NCBI GenBank assembly: GCA_003564655.1
Contig: PXES01000059.1
Span: 1 to 15,255 of the forward strand
DNA: 15,255 bases
Source: Paracoccaceae bacterium
GTDB taxonomy: Bacteria; Pseudomonadota; Alphaproteobacteria; Rhodobacterales; Rhodobacteraceae
Reading direction: 5' to 3'
In this document: in pieces, positions 1 through 6,161 of the stretch
How positions within the stretch are numbered: the stretch's first letter is position 1
Layout: each line of letters opens with the position of its first letter
Position numbers and translations under genes: made by a program
Notes under the pieces: model-generated
What the model was told of the DNA's origin: nothing
What the model saw: only the letters and a program-made list of their open reading frames with translations
Database searches by the model: none

Positions 1-90
1 CCGCTGCGCTTCGATTTCTCGCGCCCGGTGCGCAAGTTGCCTGAAGACCGGACGCAGAATTTCGACTTCTCGATCGTCTCGCGCTTCTGA
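1..90 (+). CDS. bamA: Outer membrane assembly factor BamA, C-terminal end (partial)
   Basis: Only the last 29 codons and the stop are inside the window. The frame beginning at base 1 reads PLRFDFSRPV...FDFSIVSRF and then TGA. Two beta-strand-like segments with alternating hydrophobic residues and a terminal Phe are the usual ending of an Omp85/BamA barrel (the C-terminal beta-signal). BamA inserts beta-barrel proteins into the outer membrane. The stop codon overlaps the ATG of the next gene by one base (TGATG), so the two are almost certainly co-transcribed and translationally coupled. The identity rests on a short tail plus the neighbouring skp gene, a common alphaproteobacterial pairing; another Omp85-family barrel is possible. 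Confidence 0.8.
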   Translation, partial: PLRFDFSRPVRKLPEDRTQNFDFSIVSRF

Positions 91-695
91 TGCGCCTTGC
101 GCGTTGGCTGGTGACAGGGCTGGGGGCCGTCAGCATGCTGGCGGCCCCGGCGCTTGGTCAGCAGGGGCTGGGCCTGTCGCTGGGGCAGGCGGTCGAGGGG
201 CCGCAGGCCGGACCGGCGCTGGCGCTGCGCACCGTCGATGAAGAGCGCTTGTTCCGCGAATCGCAATTCGGCCAGCGCGTCGCAACCGAGATCGAGGCTG
301 CCTCGCGCGAACTGGAAGACGAGAATGACCGGCTGCTCGACGAGCTGACCGCCCGCGAGGCCGAGCTGACCGAAGCGCGTGCCGAGATGAGCGTCGAGGA
401 GTTCCGCGCCGCCGCCGCCGATTTCGACATGCAGGCCGAGGCCATCCGCCGCAGCCAGGCCGAGAAGCGTCAGCGGCTGGTGCAGTTCGAGGAATCCGAG
501 CGGCGGCGCTTCTTCAACGAGAGTGGTCCTGCGCTGCAAACGGCGCTCCGCGAGGCGGGCGGGCAGGTGCTGATCGATTCGCGCGCGGTGATCATCGACG
601 CGCCGGGAATCGACATCACGGACGCGGCCATCGCGGCGATGAATGACGCCATCGGCGATGGCGGCCCGGCGCCCTTTCCGCTGACGCCCCCCTGA
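90..695 (+). CDS. skp: OmpH/Skp-family periplasmic chaperone
   Basis: A 201-residue protein. Residues 1-24 form a Sec signal peptide (basic MRLAR start, hydrophobic core, ALG-Q cleavage site). Residues about 48-150 are charged and heptad-like, rich in Glu, Arg and Ala (RELEDENDRLLDELTAREAE), as expected for the long coiled-coil tentacles of Skp. A short C-terminal beta segment (QVLIDSRAVIIDAPGIDIT, about 159-177) matches the conserved end of OmpH proteins, and a Pro-rich tail follows. Skp trimers hold unfolded outer-membrane proteins on their way to BamA. The start overlaps the bamA stop by one base. In many alphaproteobacteria fabZ and lpx genes follow; here the plus-strand unit ends and lolD comes from the other side. 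Confidence 0.87.
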   Translation: MRLARWLVTGLGAVSMLAAPALGQQGLGLSLGQAVEGPQAGPALALRTVDEERLFRESQFGQRVATEIEAASRELEDENDRLLDELTAREAELTEARAEMSVEEFRAAAADFDMQAEAIRRSQAEKRQRLVQFEESERRRFFNESGPALQTALREAGGQVLIDSRAVIIDAPGIDITDAAIAAMNDAIGDGGPAPFPLTPP

Positions 696-709
696 GACGC
701 AGGCGGGAT

Positions 710-763
710 CAGCGCCCGCAAGCGGAGCCCACCCGCCCGCCCATGCCCCGCTTGCGGGCGCTG
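710..763. repeat. 16-bp perfect inverted repeat with G-quadruplex motif in its loop (element 1)
   Basis: The left arm 710-725 (CAGCGCCCGCAAGCGG) is the exact reverse complement of 748-763. The 22-base loop (726-747) contains four CCC runs at 728-730, 732-734, 736-738 and 740-742 separated by single bases, so the minus strand reads GGG-C-GGG-C-GGG-T-GGG, a canonical G-quadruplex motif. The element starts 15 bases after the skp stop and 106 bases after the lolD stop, in a convergent intergenic region. No T-tract follows on either strand. A bidirectional terminator or 3'-end stabiliser is the simplest reading. It resembles the element at 4628-4679. Confidence 0.7.
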
Positions 764-779
764 CCCCCCTGCGGGGGGC
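763..779. terminator. Short C6/G6 hairpin after skp
   Basis: GCCCCCC (763-769), a TGC loop and GGGGGGC (773-779) form a very stable 7-bp hairpin directly abutting element 1; base 763 is shared, so the two folds compete slightly. No T-run follows. It may help terminate skp or lolD transcription, but simple base composition could also produce it. Confidence 0.4.
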
Positions 780-836
780 GGGACGCTCAGTGCAGGGGGG
801 AGCCCCAGTACAGGGATGGGCCCGCGCCATCGCGGG

Positions 837-850
837 GCGCGCGCGCGCGC
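837..850. other. (GC)7 alternating tract beside the lolD 3' end
   Basis: Fourteen bases of strict GC alternation, followed at 854-868 by GGGG-A-GGGGG-C-GGGG just before the lolD stop. Alternating GC is the classical Z-DNA-prone sequence. With only three adjacent G runs the second part is not a full G-quadruplex motif. No function is evident. Confidence 0.35.
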
Positions 851-868
851 CAAGGGGAGGGGGCGGGG

Positions 869-1552
869 TCAGGCCGCGGCGATCTGCCCGGCATCGAGCC
901 GCAGGATGCGGTCCATCCGCCGCGCCAGCTCGGCATTATGCGTGGCGATCAGCGCTGACAGCCCGGTATCGCGCACCAGCCCCATCAGCGCCGCAAAGAC
1001 CTGATCCGAGGTCTCGGGGTCGAGATTGCCCGTTGGTTCATCCGCGAGCAGGAGGCTTGGCGCATTGGCCAGCGCCCGGCAGAAGGCCACGCGCTGCTGC
1101 TCGCCTCCCGAAAGTGCGGCGGGGCGGTGATCGGCGCGCGGCCCCACCCCCACCCGGTCGAGCAACTCGCGCGCGCGCGCCTCGGCGGCGCCCTGGGGCA
1201 CGGCATTGGCCAGTTGCGGCAGCACGACATTCTCGAGCGCCGAGAATTCCGGCAGCAGGTGGTGAAACTGGTAGATGAACCCCACCTGCCCGCGCCGCGC
1301 GGCGGTCCGCGCCCGGTCGCCCAGCCGCGTCATGTCCGCCCCGTCGATCACCACCGCCCCGTCATCGGGCGTGTCGAGAAGCCCAGCGATATGCAGCAGG
1401 GTCGACTTGCCCGCGCCCGAGGGTGCGACCAGCGCCACGATCTCGCCCCGATCGAGCGTCAGCGAGGCGTCGCGCAGCACCTGCACCTCGTTCGGGCGGC
1501 CCTTGTTATAGGTCTTGCTGATGGCGCTGAGCGCGAGGGACTGGTCATTCAT
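869..1552 (-). CDS. lolD: Lipoprotein-releasing ABC transporter, ATP-binding subunit LolD
   Basis: A 227-residue ABC ATPase of the usual LolD length. Motifs in order: Walker A APSGAGKST (43-51), Q-loop Gln95 in YQFHHLLPEFSALENV, signature LSGGEQQR (148-155), Walker B LLLADEP (167-173) and H-loop His205 (ATHN). The HHLLPEFSALENV stretch is characteristic of LolD within the MacB/LolD group. The first Walker A glycine is Ala43; I recall the same change in relatives, so it need not be inactivating. LolD powers extraction of mature lipoproteins from the inner membrane to LolA. The start overlaps the end of lolC by 8 bp, giving tight translational coupling. Confidence 0.93.
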   Translation of the reverse strand: MNDQSLALSAISKTYNKGRPNEVQVLRDASLTLDRGEIVALVAPSGAGKSTLLHIAGLLDTPDDGAVVIDGADMTRLGDRARTAARRGQVGFIYQFHHLLPEFSALENVVLPQLANAVPQGAAEARARELLDRVGVGPRADHRPAALSGGEQQRVAFCRALANAPSLLLADEPTGNLDPETSDQVFAALMGLVRDTGLSALIATHNAELARRMDRILRLDAGQIAAA

Positions 1553-2831
1553 AGCGCAGCGCCTCGACCGGGTTCATGCGCGCGGCGCGGCGGGCGGGAA
1601 AGATGGTCACGACGAAGGATAGCGTCAGCGACAGCCCGACAGCCTTGAGCACATCTTCGAGCCGCAACTCGGCGGGCAGGTTGTAGATACCGCGGATCGA
1701 CGGGTCCCAGACGCCCCCCCCGGCGAGGTAGTTCACCGCGCTGAAGATCGTGTCGATATAGATCGCGAACAGGCAGCCCAGAATCCCCCCGGCCACAGTG
1801 CCCAGCACCCCGACACTCGCCCCGCAGATGAAGAACACCCGCAGCACCGAGCCCTCCGACAGACCCATCGTGCGCAGGATGCCGATATCGCGCCCCTTGT
1901 TCTTGACCAGCATGATCAGCCCAGAAATGATATTCATCGCGGCAATCAGCACCAGGATCGACAGGATCACGAACATCACATTGTCCTCGACATCGAGCGC
2001 GCGCAGGAAACTGCCCGCGCTGTCGCGCCAGGTCCAGAGCATCGCGCGTTCGCCGCCCGCGCGCAGCAGATCGTTGCGCATCGCATCGATCTGGTCGGGA
2101 TTGGCGACCATCACCTCCATCTCGTCGGCCACGCCATCGCGGTTGAAGTAGAGTTGCGCCTCGTCGAACGGCATGTAGATGCGCGTCCGGTCGATGTCAT
2201 ATCGCCCGGCAGTGAAGATATAGACCACCTCGAAGGCCGAGATGCGCGGGCTTGTGCCAAAGGCGGTCCGCGCCCCGTCGGGCGAAATGACGCGCACGCT
2301 GTCGCCGATCGAGACATTGAGTTCGCGCGCCACGCCAGAGCCGATGGCGATGCCTTCGGTAAAGCGGTCGATATCGCCAAGGGCATGTTCGGGGTCGGCC
2401 ACGCGCGGGATGGTGCGCAGGTTCTCGGGGCTGATGCCGAACACCTCGACCCCGGTGTTGCGCTCATTGGCCGAGGCCATGACCTGGCCCTTGATCAGCG
2501 GCGCGACGCGGGTGACGCCGCGCACCTCTGCCAGCCGCGCGGCCATTTCCTCGTAATCCTCGATCACGCGGCTGGTGCGTCCGCTGTCATCGACATGGAC
2601 AGCGGAATAGACCGTGACATGGGCATTGGCGCCAAGGATCGTATCGACGAATTCGGCCCGGAAGCCCGAGCGCACCGACAGCGTGGCGATCAGGGCGAAG
2701 ACCGCCAGCATGATTCCCAGAAACGAGATGATCGTCATGACGCTGACGCCGCCCTCGGCGCGCCGGGCGCGCAGGTAGCGCCAGGCGATCATCCATTCGA
2801 AGGCAGCGAAAGGGGGCGTGTGGCCGGTCAT
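1545..2831 (-). CDS. lolC: Lipoprotein-releasing ABC transporter permease (LolC/LolE/LolF type)
   Basis: With the start chosen here the protein is 428 residues. The frame is open for 29 more codons upstream, but the ATG at 2831 has an AGGA about 8 bases before it and gives the normal family N-terminus (FAAFEWMIAWRYLRARR). TM1 is about 32-52, followed by a large periplasmic MacB-like domain, then TM2 about 286-309, TM3 about 331-360 and TM4 about 396-411. The tail FPARRAARMNPVEALRYE is the FtsX/LolC ending. It forms the membrane part of the Lol machine with LolD. Only one permease gene is seen, which fits the single hybrid permease (sometimes called LolF) of many non-enteric bacteria working as a homodimer; a second permease elsewhere cannot be excluded. 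Confidence 0.92.
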   Translation of the reverse strand: MTGHTPPFAAFEWMIAWRYLRARRAEGGVSVMTIISFLGIMLAVFALIATLSVRSGFRAEFVDTILGANAHVTVYSAVHVDDSGRTSRVIEDYEEMAARLAEVRGVTRVAPLIKGQVMASANERNTGVEVFGISPENLRTIPRVADPEHALGDIDRFTEGIAIGSGVARELNVSIGDSVRVISPDGARTAFGTSPRISAFEVVYIFTAGRYDIDRTRIYMPFDEAQLYFNRDGVADEMEVMVANPDQIDAMRNDLLRAGGERAMLWTWRDSAGSFLRALDVEDNVMFVILSILVLIAAMNIISGLIMLVKNKGRDIGILRTMGLSEGSVLRVFFICGASVGVLGTVAGGILGCLFAIYIDTIFSAVNYLAGGGVWDPSIRGIYNLPAELRLEDVLKAVGLSLTLSFVVTIFPARRAARMNPVEALRYE

Positions 2832-2941
2832 CGGGCAGTCCTGCTGGGCGGGGTTGGCGCGCGCAAGGTCATAGGATTGGCGGGGGAGGTCAAGCGCAAA
2901 GCCCGCGCGCGCGGACACGCAAACGCGAGGTCAGCATCGCC

Positions 2942-3928
2942 TCACAGCATCCCCGGCAGCACCTGGTCGGGCGGGCGGTGGCCATCGGCGAAGGTCTTGA
3001 TGTTCAGGATCACCTTCTCGCCCATCTCGACCCGCCCCTCGAGCGTGGCCGAGCCCATATGCGGCAAGAGCACCACATTGGGCAACTCGCGCAGTCGCGG
3101 GTTGATGCGGTGGCCATGCTCGAACACATCAAGCCCCGCGCCCGCGATCTCGCCCGCGCGCAGACCGCGGGTCAGCGCATTCTCGTCGATCACCTCACCG
3201 CGCGAGGTGTTGACGATCACGGCGCTGGGTTTCACCAGTTTCAGCCGCCGCGCATTGAGCAGATGAAAGGTCGAGGGGGTGTGCGGGCAGTTGACCGAGA
3301 TCACATCCATCCGCGCGATCATCTGGTCAAGGCTCTCCCACCAGCTGGCCTCGAGCGCGTCCTCGACCTCGGGGCGCAGGCGGCGGCGGTTGTGGTAGTG
3401 GATCTGCATGCCGAAGGCGCGCGCGCGCCGCGCAACCGCCTGTCCGATCCGGCCCATGCCGAGGATGCCCAGCCGCTTGCCCCCGATCCGCGTGCCCAGA
3501 TGCGACATCGGCGACCAGCCCTGCCACTTGTCTGCCTGCATCTCGGCGAGGCCCTGCGGAATGTGGCGGGTGACCGCAAGCATCAGCGCGATCACCATGT
3601 CGGCAGTGTCCTCGGTCACCACGCCGGGGGTGTTCGAGACCAGCACCCCGCGCTGGCGGGCGGAGTGCACGTCGATATGGTCCACCCCGGCGCCGTAATT
3701 CGCGATCAGCTTCAGCCGCTCGCCCGCCTGGGCGAGCAGGCTCGCGTCAATATCGTCAGTGATGGTCGGCACCAGCACATCGGCGCGGCGCATGGCGTCG
3801 GCGAGTTCTTCGCGCGTCATCGGCGTGTCGGCTTCGCGCAGCTCGACATCGAAGAGTTCCTTCAGCCGCGTCTCGACCACGTCGGGCAGGCGTCGCGTCA
3901 CGACAACACTCAGGCGGGAATTGGGCAT
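2942..3928 (-). CDS. D-2-hydroxyacid dehydrogenase (glyoxylate/hydroxypyruvate reductase type)
   Basis: A 328-residue protein of the D-isomer-specific 2-hydroxyacid dehydrogenase family. It has the ANYGAGVDHID substrate-loop motif (76-86), the Rossmann motif GILGMGRIG (154-162), the catalytic Arg region NTSRGEVIDE (Arg243) and the catalytic His in LLPHMGSAT (His290). Asn-Arg-Arg-Arg after the second Rossmann strand (180-183) suggests NADP(H) preference. The odd point is the segment LDVFEHGHRINPRL: GyaR-type enzymes normally have DVFEHEP, with the Glu of EP completing the Arg-Glu-His relay, and here that position is Gly272. Likely reduces glyoxylate, hydroxypyruvate or a related 2-keto acid, but the substrate is not fixed by sequence. 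A GAGGTGAG Shine-Dalgarno sequence precedes the ATG. It lies 110 bp upstream of lolC and need not share its function. Confidence 0.85.
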   Translation of the reverse strand: MPNSRLSVVVTRRLPDVVETRLKELFDVELREADTPMTREELADAMRRADVLVPTITDDIDASLLAQAGERLKLIANYGAGVDHIDVHSARQRGVLVSNTPGVVTEDTADMVIALMLAVTRHIPQGLAEMQADKWQGWSPMSHLGTRIGGKRLGILGMGRIGQAVARRARAFGMQIHYHNRRRLRPEVEDALEASWWESLDQMIARMDVISVNCPHTPSTFHLLNARRLKLVKPSAVIVNTSRGEVIDENALTRGLRAGEIAGAGLDVFEHGHRINPRLRELPNVVLLPHMGSATLEGRVEMGEKVILNIKTFADGHRPPDQVLPGML

Positions 3929-4041
3929 GGGCGCGTCTCACCTCTTTGCAATGCGCGGGGCTTGCGGCAAAGTGACAGCACTCGCGCCGATCCACAAGCC
4001 GGTTGTCAGGGCTGTGGCAGAGGCAGAGCAGGAAACAGGGA

Positions 4042-4056
4042 CCCCGGAAAACGGGG
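4042..4056 (+). other. Small hairpin in the leader of the SH3 gene
   Basis: CCCCG, a GAAAA loop and CGGGG form a 5-bp stem that ends 11 bases before the chosen start of the SH3-domain gene. It would hold the only G-rich stretch near that start, so it could affect initiation. Short enough to be chance. Confidence 0.25.
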
Positions 4057-4067
4057 CATGCAGGCAG

Positions 4068-4571
4068 ATGACATTACGCATGATTCTGGGCGCGGCGCTG
4101 GCCGTGCTGGCAGGGCTGGGCCCAGTTGCGGCGCAGGCGGTCGAGCGCGGGCCGGTGACCAACCTGCCGCTGCCGCGCTTCGTCTCGCTGAAGGCGAATG
4201 AGGGCAATGCGCGGCGCGGCCCCGACCAGTCGCACCGCATCGACTGGGTCTATACGCAACGCGATATTCCACTGCGGGTGACCGCGGAATACGAGCATTG
4301 GCGGCGGGTCGAGGATATCGACGGCAAGGGCGGCTGGATGCATTACGCGCTGCTCTCGGGGGCGCGGACAGTGGTGGTGCAGTCCGACATGGTGCAGTTG
4401 CACCAACGCCCCGACCGGCAGAGCGCGCCGACCGCACTTCTGGAGCGTGGGGTGATCGCGCGGGTGCGGCAGTGCGAGGCCGAGTGGTGCCGCCTCGATG
4501 TCGAGGGCGCGCGGGGATGGGCCGAGAAGCGCCATCTCTGGGGGGTCGAGGCGGAGGATATCTTCGACTGA
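4068..4571 (+). CDS. Exported SH3-domain protein (SH3_4/DUF1058 type)
   Basis: A 167-residue protein. Residues 1-24 are a signal peptide (MILGAALAVLAGLGPVAAQA), so the mature part is periplasmic or surface-facing. Two SH3-like repeats follow: about 35-93 (FVSLKANEGNARRGPDQSHRI, DWVYTQRDIPLRV, HWRRVEDIDGKGGWMH) and about 102-160 (VVVQSDMVQLHQRPDRQSAP, WCRLDVEGARGWAEKRHLWG). The RxGP and G-W-x-H/K patterns are typical of bacterial SH3 domains, often linked to cell-wall binding. Database entries of this family are sometimes misnamed aspartyl-tRNA synthetase; nothing here supports that. The frame is open far upstream, but the start at 4068 gives the signal peptide; 4080 is an alternative. Neither has a strong Shine-Dalgarno sequence. 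Divergent from the dehydrogenase gene, convergent with pccR. Confidence 0.83.
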   Translation: MTLRMILGAALAVLAGLGPVAAQAVERGPVTNLPLPRFVSLKANEGNARRGPDQSHRIDWVYTQRDIPLRVTAEYEHWRRVEDIDGKGGWMHYALLSGARTVVVQSDMVQLHQRPDRQSAPTALLERGVIARVRQCEAEWCRLDVEGARGWAEKRHLWGVEAEDIFD

Positions 4572-4627
4572 TCCGCGCAGGCCGCCGGGTGATTGCGCGC
4601 GTGGCGGGATGGTCGGCGGCGTGGTGA

Positions 4628-4679
4628 TGCGCCCGGCGAGCGTGCCCACCCACCCACCCCTGCACGCCCGCCGGGCGCA
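4628..4679. repeat. 18-bp near-perfect inverted repeat with G-quadruplex motif at its loop (element 2)
   Basis: The left arm 4628-4645 (TGCGCCCGGCGAGCGTGC) pairs with 4662-4679 at 17 of 18 positions; the one mismatch is A4639 against C4668. The loop region carries CCC runs at 4645-4647, 4649-4651 and 4653-4655 and CCCC at 4657-4660 separated by single A bases, so the minus strand reads GGGG-T-GGG-T-GGG-T-GGG, the most stable class of parallel G-quadruplex motif. It lies 57 bases after the SH3 gene stop and 36 bases after the pccR stop, in a convergent intergenic region. There is no T-tract. In the pccR transcript the G-rich strand would be RNA. Confidence 0.75.
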
Positions 4680-4714
4680 GATGGGCGTTGTCATTCGCGT
4701 TGCAAAAAGGGTCC

Positions 4715-6103
4715 TTACTCGATCCGGTAGGGCAGCAGGGCGCGGTGGTCGTGATCGACCTTCAGCCGCCGTTCAAGCGGGGGGACCGCGCGCTGGTGGC
4801 AGCCCGCGCGCTCGCAGATCCGACACGAGATGCCCACGGGCTCGACACTCGCGGCGGGGCCGGTATCCATACCGTCGGCATAGACCAGCCGCGCCGCATG
4901 GCCCAATTCGCAGCCCAGCCCGATGGCGTAGCGCCGCACCGGCGCATGGAACGCCCCGCCCGCCTTGGTCACCGCCAGCGCAAGGCAGAAATAGCGCATC
5001 CCGTCCGGCGTTTCGGCCAGTTGGCGCAGGAAGCGGCCCGGCGTCTCGAAGGCGCGGTGCACGTTCCACAGTGGACACGCGCCACCGAAGCGGGCGAATT
5101 GCAGCCGCGTGGCCGAATGGCGCTTGGTGATCGTGCCCGCCTGATCGACCCGAACGAAGAAGAATGGCACGCCCTTCGCTCCGGGGCGTTGCAGGGTCGA
5201 GAGCCGGTGTGCCACCTGCTCGATCGACGCGCCAAAGCGGTCGGCCAGCGCCTCGAGGTCGTGGCGGGTGGCCTCTGCGGCCTCGAGAAAGCGCCGGTAG
5301 GGCATCAGTGCGGCCCCCGCGAAATAGTTGGCCAGCCCGATCTTGGCGATGGCGCGCGCTTCGGGCGACTGAAAGCGGGCGAGGTCGAGCGTCGCTTCCA
5401 GCAGGTCGTTCTGCGTCAGCAGCGCGACCTGGTGCAGCATCTGGAACACCTGTGTCGGCCGCGCGGCCTTGGCCGAGATCGTCAGCACGCCAGTGTCGCG
5501 GTCGAACTCGCGCAGGCCCCCGGTCCCCATGCGCAGGCTGATCTTGTGCCGCGCCAGAGCCTCGGTCGCGAGCGTGAAGGGGTCGCGCCCGGGGCTTGCG
5601 AAATGCTCGGCCGCGCGGTCCACTGCGTCGATATAGTTGTCGCAGTAGTGGAAGAAATCGCGCACCTCTTCCCACGGGCTCAGCCGCAGGGTCGTGTCCT
5701 CGCGCCCAAGCGCCTCGTCAAGCGAGGCGAGCTGCTCCTGCGCCTGACGGTAGGCGCGGTGCAGATCAAGAAAGGCCCGCGCGAAGCCCGGCGCATTGGC
5801 GCCCACCAGCCGCAGATCGGGCAGGGCGGGGGCGGTCTTGGCCAGCAGCGGGTCGGCAAAGGCCTCGCGCAGGTCCGAGACCAGCCGCTCGCTGTCGCCT
5901 GCGGAAAGTTCGGTCACATCCATGCCGAACTCGCGCGCCAGCGCCAGCACGACCGAGGTCGAGAGGGGCCGGTTGTTGTTCTCCATCTGGTTGAGATAGG
6001 GAAGTGAGACGCCCAGCCGGGCGGCGAAATCTTTCTGCGTCAGGCCAAGCTGGGTGCGCGTCTCGCGCAGTTTCGCACCGGCATAGAGCTTTTGCGGGGG
6101 CAT
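4715..6103 (-). CDS. pccR: Short-chain fatty acyl-CoA regulator PccR (ScfR family)
   Basis: A 462-residue regulator. Residues about 7-65 are an XRE-type helix-turn-helix (LRETRTQLGLTQKDFAARLG, SLPYLNQMENNNRPLS). About 150-320 is the IrrE/ImmA-like region; its would-be HExxH site reads LHQVALL (His224), so it should sense rather than cut. The C-terminal domain ends with GISCRICERAGCHQRAVPP, a Cys427-x2-Cys430-x4-Cys435 motif of the family. In Rhodobacter sphaeroides PccR is needed for raised pccB expression on propionate or acetate. The frame runs 31 codons further upstream, but the ATG at 6103 gives the expected N-terminus and leaves room for the TTTGCAAA boxes just before it. It lies 58 bp after the MFS gene, so it has either read-through or its own promoter. 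Autoregulation is inferred from the boxes. Confidence 0.93.
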   Translation of the reverse strand: MPPQKLYAGAKLRETRTQLGLTQKDFAARLGVSLPYLNQMENNNRPLSTSVVLALAREFGMDVTELSAGDSERLVSDLREAFADPLLAKTAPALPDLRLVGANAPGFARAFLDLHRAYRQAQEQLASLDEALGREDTTLRLSPWEEVRDFFHYCDNYIDAVDRAAEHFASPGRDPFTLATEALARHKISLRMGTGGLREFDRDTGVLTISAKAARPTQVFQMLHQVALLTQNDLLEATLDLARFQSPEARAIAKIGLANYFAGAALMPYRRFLEAAEATRHDLEALADRFGASIEQVAHRLSTLQRPGAKGVPFFFVRVDQAGTITKRHSATRLQFARFGGACPLWNVHRAFETPGRFLRQLAETPDGMRYFCLALAVTKAGGAFHAPVRRYAIGLGCELGHAARLVYADGMDTGPAASVEPVGISCRICERAGCHQRAVPPLERRLKVDHDHRALLPYRIE

Positions 6104-6118
6104 CAGGGCGCCGTGGGG

Positions 6119-6148
6119 TTTGCCAATTTGTCCCGCATGGTTTGCAAA
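6119..6148 (-). promoter_or_regulatory. Putative PccR operator before pccR
   Basis: TTTGCAAA at 6141-6148 lies within the perfect palindrome GGTTTGCAAACC (6139-6150). A 7/8 match, TTTGCCAA, lies at 6119-6126; the spacer is 14 bases (22 bases centre to centre). The box is the motif shown by mutation to matter for PccR control of pccB in Rhodobacter sphaeroides, where two boxes are 4 bases apart. The pair fills most of the 58-bp gap before pccR and starts 15 bases upstream of its ATG, fitting autoregulation. Confidence 0.68.
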
Positions 6149-6161
6149 CCCGCTGCGCGCG

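Noticed and set aside
869..1552. Ala instead of Gly at the first Walker A position of LolD as a sign of inactivation
   Set aside because: All other ATPase motifs are intact, and I recall the same APSGAGKST variant in related LolD proteins.
3945..3952. TTTGCAAT, a 7/8 PccR box before the dehydrogenase gene
   Set aside because: No second box at a 4-, 14- or 24-base spacing, and it overlaps the ribosome-site region of the dehydrogenase gene; a single imperfect match is weak.
4068..4571. Aspartyl-tRNA synthetase, a label often given to homologues
   Set aside because: The protein has a signal peptide and SH3 repeats and none of the class II synthetase motifs.
4699..4706. GTTGCAAA, a 7/8 PccR box just after the pccR stop
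   Set aside because: Single imperfect copy at a gene 3' end; no partner box.
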